This document shows positions 1 to 5,089 of a stretch of 5,089 nucleotides of DNA, one piece after another. The position numbers and the translations under genes were made by a program. Under the pieces are notes generated by a model. The model was not told where the DNA came from. It ran no database searches and saw only the letters and a list, made by a program, of their open reading frames with translations. The stretch is from Deferribacteraceae bacterium (GTDB lineage Bacteria; Chrysiogenota; Deferribacteres; Deferribacterales; JAISNW01), in assembly GCA_031278965.1 (NCBI GenBank), contig JAITJJ010000234.1, positions 1 through 5,089 of the forward strand, given 5' to 3'. Position 1 is the first letter of the stretch; each line of letters opens with the position of its first letter.

Positions 1-719
1 ACATCGTCTGAAAGGAGGTAGTTGTAGAATTTTACCACTTCGGCGGTTTTATTTTTCTCAATGATAGCTATGGGGTAACTTACTTTTGGATAAGTTCCTT
101 CCGGGAATTCCGTCAAAACTTTTATATCTTTGCTTAAAGACGCGTCTGAGCCGTAAACAGCCCCTAACGCCGCCTCGCCTCTGGCAACGAAAGAGAGGAC
201 AACCCGCACATTTTCCGCCCTGACAAAGGATTTTTCCAACTCCGCCCATTGACCCAAAGCGGTGAGGGATTCTTTTGCATAGTTACCTGCGGGGACATAC
301 TCCGGATCCCCGATTGCAAACTTGTCATCTTTTTTAAGAAGGGAAGAGAGCTTTTTCTCCCCTTTAAAATCGTAGGTTAATTTTGAATCAAGGGGGGCAA
401 TGAGTACAAGGATATTTCCGAGATAATCCTTTAGGCTGCTTTTATCGATCAAGTTTTTGTCGACAAGCTCATTTGTCCACTTCGGATCCGCTGAAATAAA
501 GATTGCCGCAGGGGCGTCATCCATAATCTGCCTTGCAAGGGCGCCGCTAGCCGCATAACTCCCTAGAATCTCCGTAGAGTTCTTTTTGTTGTAATCTTTT
601 AATATCTCCTCCATTAGATCCGTAACAGACGCGGCGGCAAACACAACAAACTTTTCGGCTGCCGTGGCGGAAAATGCCATAGTAACAATAAACAGAACGG
701 AGAGAATAAAACGATGCAT
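1..719 (-). CDS. modA: Molybdate ABC transporter substrate-binding protein ModA (3' end outside window)
   Basis: Periplasmic binding protein that captures molybdate (often also tungstate) and hands it to the ModBC permease/ATPase. My translation gives 239 codons with no stop before the window edge, so the C-terminal end is missing; compared with E. coli ModA, roughly 15 residues are lacking. Residues 1-21 are a Sec signal peptide (short basic start, hydrophobic core, cleavage likely after ATAA) with no lipobox Cys, as in diderm periplasmic ModA. Family blocks seen are VFAAAS, YAASGALARQI, IFISADPKW, GDPEYVPAG and GAVYGSDA. Residues aligning with the E. coli molybdate contacts (Ser12, Ser39, Ala125, Val152, Tyr170) are Ser31, Ser58, Ala144, Val171 and Tyr189, so binding should be intact. 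The start is fixed by a strong SD just upstream. It is transcribed divergently from the ATPase unit; modB and modC, if present, would lie beyond position 1. Confidence 0.95.
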   Translation of the reverse strand, partial: MHRFILSVLFIVTMAFSATAAEKFVVFAAASVTDLMEEILKDYNKKNSTEILGSYAASGALARQIMDDAPAAIFISADPKWTNELVDKNLIDKSSLKDYLGNILVLIAPLDSKLTYDFKGEKKLSSLLKKDDKFAIGDPEYVPAGNYAKESLTALGQWAELEKSFVRAENVRVVLSFVARGEAALGAVYGSDASLSKDIKVLTEFPEGTYPKVSYPIAIIEKNKTAEVVKFYNYLLSDD

Positions 720-723
720 AAAA

Positions 724-732
724 CACCTCCTT
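724..732 (-). promoter_or_regulatory. Ribosome binding site of modA
   Basis: Read on the minus strand this is AAGGAGGTG, a near-perfect anti-16S match. The AAGGAGG core ends six bases before the ATG at 719. It supports that start and predicts efficient translation. Confidence 0.85.
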
Positions 733-764
733 AATTTGTGCTGCAATTAAAATATATATATACT

Positions 765-778
765 TCTTTTATAAAAGA
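765..778. repeat. 14-bp perfect palindrome in the modA leader
   Basis: TCTTTTATAAAAGA reads the same on both strands. It sits about 33-46 bases upstream of the modA SD, just downstream of the candidate modA -10, where a repressor operator could act. It does not match the ModE operator pattern as I know it (TAACGTTAT/ATAACGTTA type half-sites). An 11-base alternating AT tract follows toward modA at 752-762. In such AT-rich DNA, chance is a real alternative. Confidence 0.4.
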
Positions 779-794
779 CGCAAACATATATTTT

Positions 795-800
795 ATTATA
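795..800 (-). promoter_or_regulatory. Candidate -10 box of the modA promoter
   Basis: A perfect TATAAT on the minus strand. No good -35 lies 16-18 bases upstream; the best is CTTTAA or GGCTTT around 817-824. A start near 788 would give a leader of about 70 bases containing the palindrome at 765-778. The region is so AT-rich that chance -10 matches are expected, so this is a suggestion only. Confidence 0.35.
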
Positions 801-836
801 AACGGATGCAACAAAATTAAAGCCGTATAATTTTTA

Positions 837-865
837 TTGACATATCCATTTAAAATCTATAAATT
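837..865 (+). promoter_or_regulatory. Predicted sigma70-type promoter of the small protein / P-type ATPase unit
   Basis: A perfect TTGACA -35 at 837-842 is followed after 17 bases by TAAATT at 860-865 (4 of 6 to the -10 consensus). TATAAA at 858-863 is an alternative (5 of 6, 15-base spacer). The transcript would start near 870-872, which leaves a leader of only about 20 bases before the ATG at 893 and no room for a riboswitch. Confidence 0.6.
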
Positions 866-881
866 ATTGCATTAAAAAAAA

Positions 882-887
882 TGAGGT
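882..887 (+). promoter_or_regulatory. Ribosome binding site that decides the start of the small membrane protein
   Basis: TGAGGT lies six bases before the ATG at 893. In-frame ATGs also occur at 881 and 890. The 881 ATG is preceded only by an A/T stretch with no SD and would begin close to the predicted transcript start; the 890 ATG is too close to this SD. The 893 start is therefore preferred. Confidence 0.6.
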
Positions 888-892
888 TAATG

Positions 893-1117
893 ATGAATAA
901 CTGGTGGAAATACGGTCTTTTCTTTATTGCAGGCACGATTGCAGGGGCTGTTGCGGTAAAAAAGAGCGAAGAGTTGCGCTCTATCTGCACTGCGGCTTTG
1001 GGAGGGCTTTTAGACCTAAAGGAAAAAGCTATGGAAACCGCTGAATCTCTTAAAGAAACGGTGGAGGATCTTATTGCGGAAACGGAAGCCAAAAGGAAAA
1101 AGGAAGTTTCCAAGTAG
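893..1117 (+). CDS. Small single-span membrane protein paired with the P-type ATPase
   Basis: A 74-residue protein. Residues 4-22 form one hydrophobic span rich in Gly and Ala (IAGTIAGAVAV), preceded by Asn/Trp and followed by two Lys. The rest, about 23-74, is a charged, probably helical tail rich in Glu and Lys that could form a coiled coil. It has a single Cys (residue 32) and no His or Asp cluster. The layout resembles small proteins encoded just before metal P-type ATPases in anaerobes (I think annotated DUF6110), and is analogous to mycobacterial PacL/DUF1490 proteins next to CtpC; these family links are from memory. Its stop at 1115-1117 touches the ATPase ATG, so the two are surely co-transcribed and probably translationally coupled. 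Inferred role: membrane partner, stabiliser or scaffold of the ATPase. A start at 881 would add four residues. Confidence 0.8.
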   Translation: MNNWWKYGLFFIAGTIAGAVAVKKSEELRSICTAALGGLLDLKEKAMETAESLKETVEDLIAETEAKRKKEVSK

Positions 1118-3178
1118 ATGAACTTTCAGATTGTTCATAAGCTTCCCCGCAGGATAAGGGTGCGCGTAAAAAAAGGTGAAATAGCCCGTTGCAGCATTGA
1201 TTCTCTGTCACATGGGCTAGCTTCAATCAAAGGTGTAGGTTCTGTTGCGGTAAATCCGAGAACAGGGAGCGTGCTTATTGTTCATACTGCTTTGGAAAGC
1301 GAGCTGTTGCAGGCGCTCTCACTTTTTAGACTTGAGGATGTGAAAGAGCGTTCAGAGCCGCTTCCGAAGTCCATAGGCTGGTCTTACATAGGTTATCACA
1401 TTTACAGATTATTGCAGCCTTCAAAGCTAAGGTGGATATTTACAATTGCAGGAGCAATCCCCCATATATTGAGGGGGCTCTCCTCCCTCTCCCGTTTTAA
1501 AGTGGACATCAATGTTTTAGATGCGGCGGCTCTTCTTGCCGCCCTCCTCCAAAAAGATTTCAAGTCCGCGTCTACTTTAAAAATGCTGCTAACCACCGGC
1601 GAGTATCTTGAAAAGTGGGCAAAGCAGCGTTCAAAAGAATCTCTGATACAAGCAGTTTCCCTGAATATCGGCGAGGTTTGGGTGCAAAGGGGTGATACTT
1701 TGAAACTTATACCCTATGCCGAAGTGGATAAAGGCGATCACGCCATGGTGTATGCGGGGAGTCTTATTCCGGTTGACGGCAAGGTTATTTCAGGTACCGC
1801 CATGGTAAACGAATCCTCCCTTACCGGTGAAATGCTTGCGGTTGCCAAAAGCGGCGGGGATACCGTTCACGCGGGAACTGCAGTTGAAGAGGGCGAGATT
1901 TTAGTGGAGGTGAAAGGGAAAGGGGTTGAAACCCGCTTTCAGAAGATAATAGCACTTCTTCAGGAGTCCGAGCTTTCCAAAGCGGATGTGGAAACAAAGG
2001 CAAATCAATTTGCCGACAAGGTTGTTCCGTTTAACTTTCTTATAGCTCTTCTCACTTTTCTTATCACCAGAAATCCGGTAAAAATCGCAGCGGCGCTCTC
2101 CGTTGACTACTCTTGCGCTGTGAAGCTGTCCACCCCTCTGGTTTTTCTCTCGTCTATGCGGGAAGCTCTGGCGAACGGTGTTTTCTTCAAGGGCGGACAG
2201 GCGATAGAGGCTCTTAGTTATGCGGACACTATCGTTTTTGATAAAACCGGAACATTGACTGAAGCCTCTCCAAAAGTGGAAAAGATTATCCCCTATAACG
2301 GTTTTACTGAAAAGCAGGTGTTAAAGATAGCCGCATGCCTTGAAGAGCACTTTCCCCATCCGGTGGCAAAAGCGGTGGTAAAATGCGCCCTAGAGAGAGA
2401 TGTTCAGCATAAAGAGGAGCATAGCGAAGTAAAATACATTCTGGCTCACGGGATCGCCACATCTTACGATACACAGCACACCGTTATCGGCTCTAAACAC
2501 TTTGTAAGCGAAGATGAATCAGTTGATGTATCCGTTGCCTATGAAGCAGAGCAAGAGGCAGGGGAGGCGGGGCACTCTCTTCTCTATCTTGCCCAAACAG
2601 GGGTTTTGATTGGGGTTCTCGTCATATCGGATCCGATAAGGAAAGAAGCGGAAGAAACCATAAAGATGCTGCGGGCGCTTGGGATAAAACGGCTCTATAT
2701 GCTTACCGGGGATAATGTGCGCGCCGCCCGAAGGGTAAGCGAAAAGTTGGGTATTGACAGCTATAAAGGGGAGATGCTCCCGAATGAAAAGGCGGAATTC
2801 GTTAAAGCCCTAAAAGAGAGCGGATGCAATGTGGCGGTGGTTGGAGACGGGATGAACGATTCCCCCGCCCTCTCTTACGCCCATGTGGGAGTTGCTATGA
2901 AAGGCTCTTCCGACCTTGCGGAGCAGGTGTCAGATATTACCTTAAAAACGGATTCCCTTTATACTCTGGTTATAGCAAGGCTTATCGCCCAACGTTCAAT
3001 GGAGCGGATAAGAAAGAACAATATCTGTGCGGTGGGGGTAAACAGCATTCTGATGTTTTTAGGGATTACAGGGATATTGACAAACCAGAGCTCCGTTTGG
3101 CTTCACAACCTTACGACATTATCCATCAGCTTAAACAGTATGAAAAATCTCCTGCCAAAAGCGGCAGGCAGCGAGTAG
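1118..3178 (+). CDS. Heavy-metal-translocating P1B-type ATPase with atypical transmembrane metal site
   Basis: Inner-membrane pump using ATP hydrolysis through a phospho-aspartate to export a transition-metal cation. Of 686 residues, about 1-80 form an HMA-like domain (HKLPRRIRVRV) lacking CxxC. Hydrophobic segments cover about 86-163. The actuator domain carries SLTGE (234-238). The next membrane pair, about 301-342, contains DYSCAVKLSTP (330-340), where CPC or SPC would normally stand. The catalytic core is complete: DKTGTLTE with phosphorylated Asp375, His-Pro 414-415, AHGI 443-446 in the nucleotide pocket, MLTGDN 528-533 and GDGMND 576-581. Two last spans (about 634-654 and 658-678) include HNLTTLSISLNS. 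These features match an uncharacterised ATPase subgroup common in anaerobes, so the metal (Mn, Zn, Fe or other) cannot be named. The start is the ATG abutting the upstream stop; AAGGA at 1100-1104 is a rather distant SD, consistent with translational coupling. Confidence 0.93.
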   Translation: MNFQIVHKLPRRIRVRVKKGEIARCSIDSLSHGLASIKGVGSVAVNPRTGSVLIVHTALESELLQALSLFRLEDVKERSEPLPKSIGWSYIGYHIYRLLQPSKLRWIFTIAGAIPHILRGLSSLSRFKVDINVLDAAALLAALLQKDFKSASTLKMLLTTGEYLEKWAKQRSKESLIQAVSLNIGEVWVQRGDTLKLIPYAEVDKGDHAMVYAGSLIPVDGKVISGTAMVNESSLTGEMLAVAKSGGDTVHAGTAVEEGEILVEVKGKGVETRFQKIIALLQESELSKADVETKANQFADKVVPFNFLIALLTFLITRNPVKIAAALSVDYSCAVKLSTPLVFLSSMREALANGVFFKGGQAIEALSYADTIVFDKTGTLTEASPKVEKIIPYNGFTEKQVLKIAACLEEHFPHPVAKAVVKCALERDVQHKEEHSEVKYILAHGIATSYDTQHTVIGSKHFVSEDESVDVSVAYEAEQEAGEAGHSLLYLAQTGVLIGVLVISDPIRKEAEETIKMLRALGIKRLYMLTGDNVRAARRVSEKLGIDSYKGEMLPNEKAEFVKALKESGCNVAVVGDGMNDSPALSYAHVGVAMKGSSDLAEQVSDITLKTDSLYTLVIARLIAQRSMERIRKNNICAVGVNSILMFLGITGILTNQSSVWLHNLTTLSISLNSMKNLLPKAAGSE

Positions 3179-3194
3179 GTAGTTCTTAAACAAT

Positions 3195-3223
3195 AGACAA
3201 CCTGGACATTTTGTCTTGACAAA
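3195..3223. repeat. Cluster of GACAA/TTGTC elements, possible operator
   Basis: AGACAA at 3195-3200 is inverted as TTGTCT at 3211-3216 with ten bases between. TTTGTC at 3210-3215 is itself inverted as GACAAA at 3218-3223 with two bases between. The two direct GACAA copies begin 22 bases apart, about two helical turns. The right part overlaps the -35 of the predicted ABC promoter, where a repressor or activator could bind. The hairpin form is weak and has no clean U-run, so I do not call it a terminator. Confidence 0.45.
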
Positions 3224-3243
3224 TATTTTAAACTCTCTAAACT
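3216..3243 (+). promoter_or_regulatory. Predicted promoter of the ABC half-transporter gene
   Basis: A perfect TTGACA -35 at 3216-3221 and TAAACT at 3238-3243 (4 of 6 to the -10 consensus), with a 16-base spacer. The transcript would begin near 3250, about 37 bases before the ATG. It implies the ABC gene can be expressed apart from the ATPase, though read-through is possible because no convincing terminator lies between them. I see no clear Fur box. Confidence 0.5.
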
Positions 3244-3275
3244 TAATTAGATATGTTTAATTTATATTTAACCAT

Positions 3276-3280
3276 AAGGT
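3276..3280 (+). promoter_or_regulatory. Ribosome binding site of the ABC half-transporter
   Basis: AAGGT ends six bases before the ATG at 3287 and supports that start. The bases around it, AACC-ATAA-GGTT (3270-3281), could fold into a tiny hairpin covering the SD, but four base pairs are too few to argue for regulation. Confidence 0.6.
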
Positions 3281-3286
3281 TGTTAT

Positions 3287-5089
3287 ATGAAAAAACCGAA
3301 AGAACGTAAAAAAGGGTTTGCGCGTTTATGGGAGCTTGCTTCCGAAAAGAGAGGATTGGTTGTTTTCTCCTGCACCCTCTCCGTTCTAAGTTCTGCGGTT
3401 TCTTTTGTCCCTTTCATAGCGGTTTATTGCATTATTCGAGAGTTGATGCCCCACTTTAACAATCCTGCAGGGCTAAACACCGCATATATGCTAAAGTTAG
3501 GCGGGTTCGCCGCAATAGGCGCCATAGCGGCAATTTTTCTCTATTTCATTGCCCTTGTTGCATCTCACATCGCTGCCTTTTCTACTTTATATAAGTTAAA
3601 ACTTGACTTCACCCGTCACATTGCCTCTCTCCCGCTGGGTTTCCACACAAAAAACTCCACAGGGAAGCTGCGAAAAGTGGTGGACGAAAATATTGAAAAG
3701 CTGGAGGGGTTTATTGCCCATCAGCTCCCCGATCTTGCGGGTTCTTTTGCTATGCCGATCTTTACTCTTGTGCTTTTATTCCTCTTTGACTTTCGGTTTG
3801 GAATAGCAAGTTTGGTTCCGATCGCTTTAGGTTATCTTATCCAGAGCACGGCTTTCGGCAATAAAGCTGCCAAAGTTTTTATTGAAAAATATCAGACCGC
3901 CTTGGAGGATATGAACAGTGCGGCGGTGGAATATGTGCGCGGAATTTCGGTGGTTAAAGCATTTAATCAGACGGTTTTTTCTTTCAGAAGGTTTAATGAG
4001 ACCATAGCAAATTACGGCAGATTTGTAAAAGCCTATACTATGGCATTTGAAACTTATATGGAGCTCTTTCTTGTTATTATAAACCATGTTTACCTCTTCC
4101 TCCTCCCCGTTATAATCTTCCTCTCCTACGGCGCTGAAGATTACAGTAAATTTGCTATGGCGGCGGTATTTTATATTATCTTTTCCGTAGCTATCCCGAC
4201 ACCGTTTATAAAACTGATGTATGTTTCGCAAAGCGGACGGCAGATTGCCGACGGGATTGAGCGCATGGACGCTGTTTTGGACACGGAGCCGCTCCCGGCG
4301 GCAAAAGAGGGGAAGCAAGTGACAGAATATTCAATATCTTTTGAAAATGTTACATTTTCTTATAACCCTGAAAATGAAGCCGCCGCTTTAAACGGCGTCA
4401 CTTTCACCGCCCGTCAAGGAGAGCTTACCGCTCTTGTGGGAGCTTCCGGAAGCGGGAAATCAACTCTGGCTCACCTAATCCCCCGTTTTTACGATGTATC
4501 TGACGGTTTAGTTAAAATCGGCGGGACGGATATTCGGGATATGTCGGAAGAACACCTTATGTCTATAGTCAGCTTTGTGTTTCAAGAGGTGTTTCTGTTC
4601 AAGCAGAGTATCTTGGACAATATTAGTATCGGCAATCCCGCCGCTTCTTTTGAAGAGGTTGTAATTGCCGCAAAGGCTGCCCAATGCCACGAGTTTGTAG
4701 AGAAACTCCCCCAAGGCTATGAGACCGTGATCGGCACAAAAAATGTTCACCTATCGGGAGGAGAAAAACAGCGGGTTGTAATTGCACGCGCCATCCTAAA
4801 AAATGCGCCGATACTTGTGCTGGATGAGGCGACGGCTTTTGCGGACCCGGAAAATGAGCAGAAGATCCAACTCGCCCTTGCGGAGCTTATAAAAGGGAAA
4901 ACAGTTGTTATAATTGCCCACCGCCTTTCAGCAGTGCGGAGGGCGGATAAAATAGTGGTTATTGAAAAGGGGAAAGCGGTGGAGATAGGAAAGCATAAAG
5001 AGCTTATCAACAATAACGGACGATATCGCCGCCTGTGGGATGAGTATGCCAGAGCTCTGAAGTGGTCGCTGACAGGCGGGGAGGGAGCG
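3287..5089 (+). CDS. ABC half-transporter, fused permease-ATPase, YbtPQ/IrtAB-like (3' end outside window)
   Basis: An exporter-fold ABC protein; 601 codons are open to the window edge. Residues 1-23 are basic and cytoplasmic. Six membrane spans lie at about 24-50, 69-92, 152-168, 172-188, 256-280 and 287-308. The nucleotide-binding domain begins near 349: Walker A GASGSGKST 385-393, Q-loop Gln433 in FQEVFLFKQ, signature LSGGEKQR 489-496, Walker B ILVLDEAT 509-516, D-loop AFAD 517-520, H-loop His545. All catalytic residues are present. The AFADPENE stretch and the C-terminal RLWDEYARALKW pattern recall heterodimeric half-transporters of the YbtP/YbtQ and IrtA/IrtB type, which have an exporter fold yet import ferric siderophores; this assignment is from memory. 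At 601 residues the protein is about full length, so the stop should be within a few codons. Such proteins work as dimers, and a second half-transporter probably follows. Lipid, peptide or drug export is the main alternative. Confidence 0.88.
   Translation, partial: MKKPKERKKGFARLWELASEKRGLVVFSCTLSVLSSAVSFVPFIAVYCIIRELMPHFNNPAGLNTAYMLKLGGFAAIGAIAAIFLYFIALVASHIAAFSTLYKLKLDFTRHIASLPLGFHTKNSTGKLRKVVDENIEKLEGFIAHQLPDLAGSFAMPIFTLVLLFLFDFRFGIASLVPIALGYLIQSTAFGNKAAKVFIEKYQTALEDMNSAAVEYVRGISVVKAFNQTVFSFRRFNETIANYGRFVKAYTMAFETYMELFLVIINHVYLFLLPVIIFLSYGAEDYSKFAMAAVFYIIFSVAIPTPFIKLMYVSQSGRQIADGIERMDAVLDTEPLPAAKEGKQVTEYSISFENVTFSYNPENEAAALNGVTFTARQGELTALVGASGSGKSTLAHLIPRFYDVSDGLVKIGGTDIRDMSEEHLMSIVSFVFQEVFLFKQSILDNISIGNPAASFEEVVIAAKAAQCHEFVEKLPQGYETVIGTKNVHLSGGEKQRVVIARAILKNAPILVLDEATAFADPENEQKIQLALAELIKGKTVVIIAHRLSAVRRADKIVVIEKGKAVEIGKHKELINNNGRYRRLWDEYARALKWSLTGGEGA

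Noticed and set aside
58..249. 63-codon minus-strand open frame inside modA
   Set aside because: It is another frame of the minus-strand modA gene, whose own frame carries all ModA motifs.
733..892. Molybdenum-cofactor or manganese riboswitch between the divergent genes
   Set aside because: The predicted leaders are about 70 bases (modA) and 20 bases (ATPase unit), AT-rich and without stable paired domains, too short for either riboswitch class.
850..1113. 87-codon minus-strand open frame opposite the small membrane protein
   Set aside because: Low-complexity Ser/Ala-rich translation, antisense to a plus-strand gene that has a promoter, an SD and coupling to the ATPase.
3151..3168. Hairpin CCTGCC-AAAAGC-GGCAGG at the 3' end of the ATPase gene as a terminator
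   Set aside because: It lies inside the coding sequence, has only six base pairs, and is followed by CAGCGAGTAGG with no U-tract.
2824..3189. 121-codon plus-strand open frame overlapping the end of the ATPase gene in another frame
   Set aside because: The overlapped ATPase frame encodes the conserved GDGMND and terminal membrane spans; the alternative translation is rich in Cys, Arg and Gly and looks like a frame shadow.
3827..4318. 163-codon minus-strand open frame inside the ABC gene
   Set aside because: Antisense to the conserved permease domain, with no recognisable protein pattern.
4508..5013. Two minus-strand open frames (80 and 88 codons) opposite the ABC ATPase domain
   Set aside because: They mirror the Q-loop, signature and Walker B coding region and show no pattern of their own.

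Overview
The window holds four genes, all concerned with moving metals or metal compounds across membranes. On the minus strand at the left edge is most of modA, the periplasmic molybdate-binding protein; its last few codons lie outside the window. Divergently from it, on the plus strand, runs a tight two-gene unit: a 74-residue single-span membrane protein whose stop codon directly abuts the start of a 686-residue P1B-type (heavy-metal) ATPase. After a 108-base gap comes an ABC half-transporter of 601 visible codons (permease fused to ATPase). It resembles the YbtPQ/IrtAB siderophore-type branch, and its stop codon is just past the right edge.

Organism: the ModA precursor has a Sec signal peptide without a lipobox cysteine, which suggests a Gram-negative (diderm) cell with a periplasm. 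The small protein and ATPase pair, and its sequence style, recall proteins common in Clostridia and other anaerobes, so an anaerobic or microaerophilic diderm is my guess. I cannot name a genus. GC content is moderate in the genes and very low in the two intergenic regions.

Layout: 1-719 modA (minus, partial); 720-892 AT-rich divergent promoter region, with a good SD and a TATAAT for modA, a 14-bp perfect palindrome in the presumed modA leader, and a TTGACA promoter for the ATPase unit; 893-1117 small membrane protein; 1118-3178 P-type ATPase; 3179-3286 promoter region of the ABC gene, with repeated GACAA/TTGTC elements overlapping its -35; 3287-5089 ABC half-transporter (partial).

How they may work together: molybdate capture, cation export by the P-type ATPase, and a siderophore-type ABC system would make a small metal-homeostasis neighbourhood. 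Only the small protein and the ATPase are clearly a functional unit. The most interesting points are that pair (a possible accessory protein with no visible metal-binding tail), the ATPase's Tyr-Ser-Cys in place of the classical CPC/SPC transmembrane metal site, and the possible operator in front of the ABC gene. I found no mobile element, CRISPR array, tRNA or rRNA.
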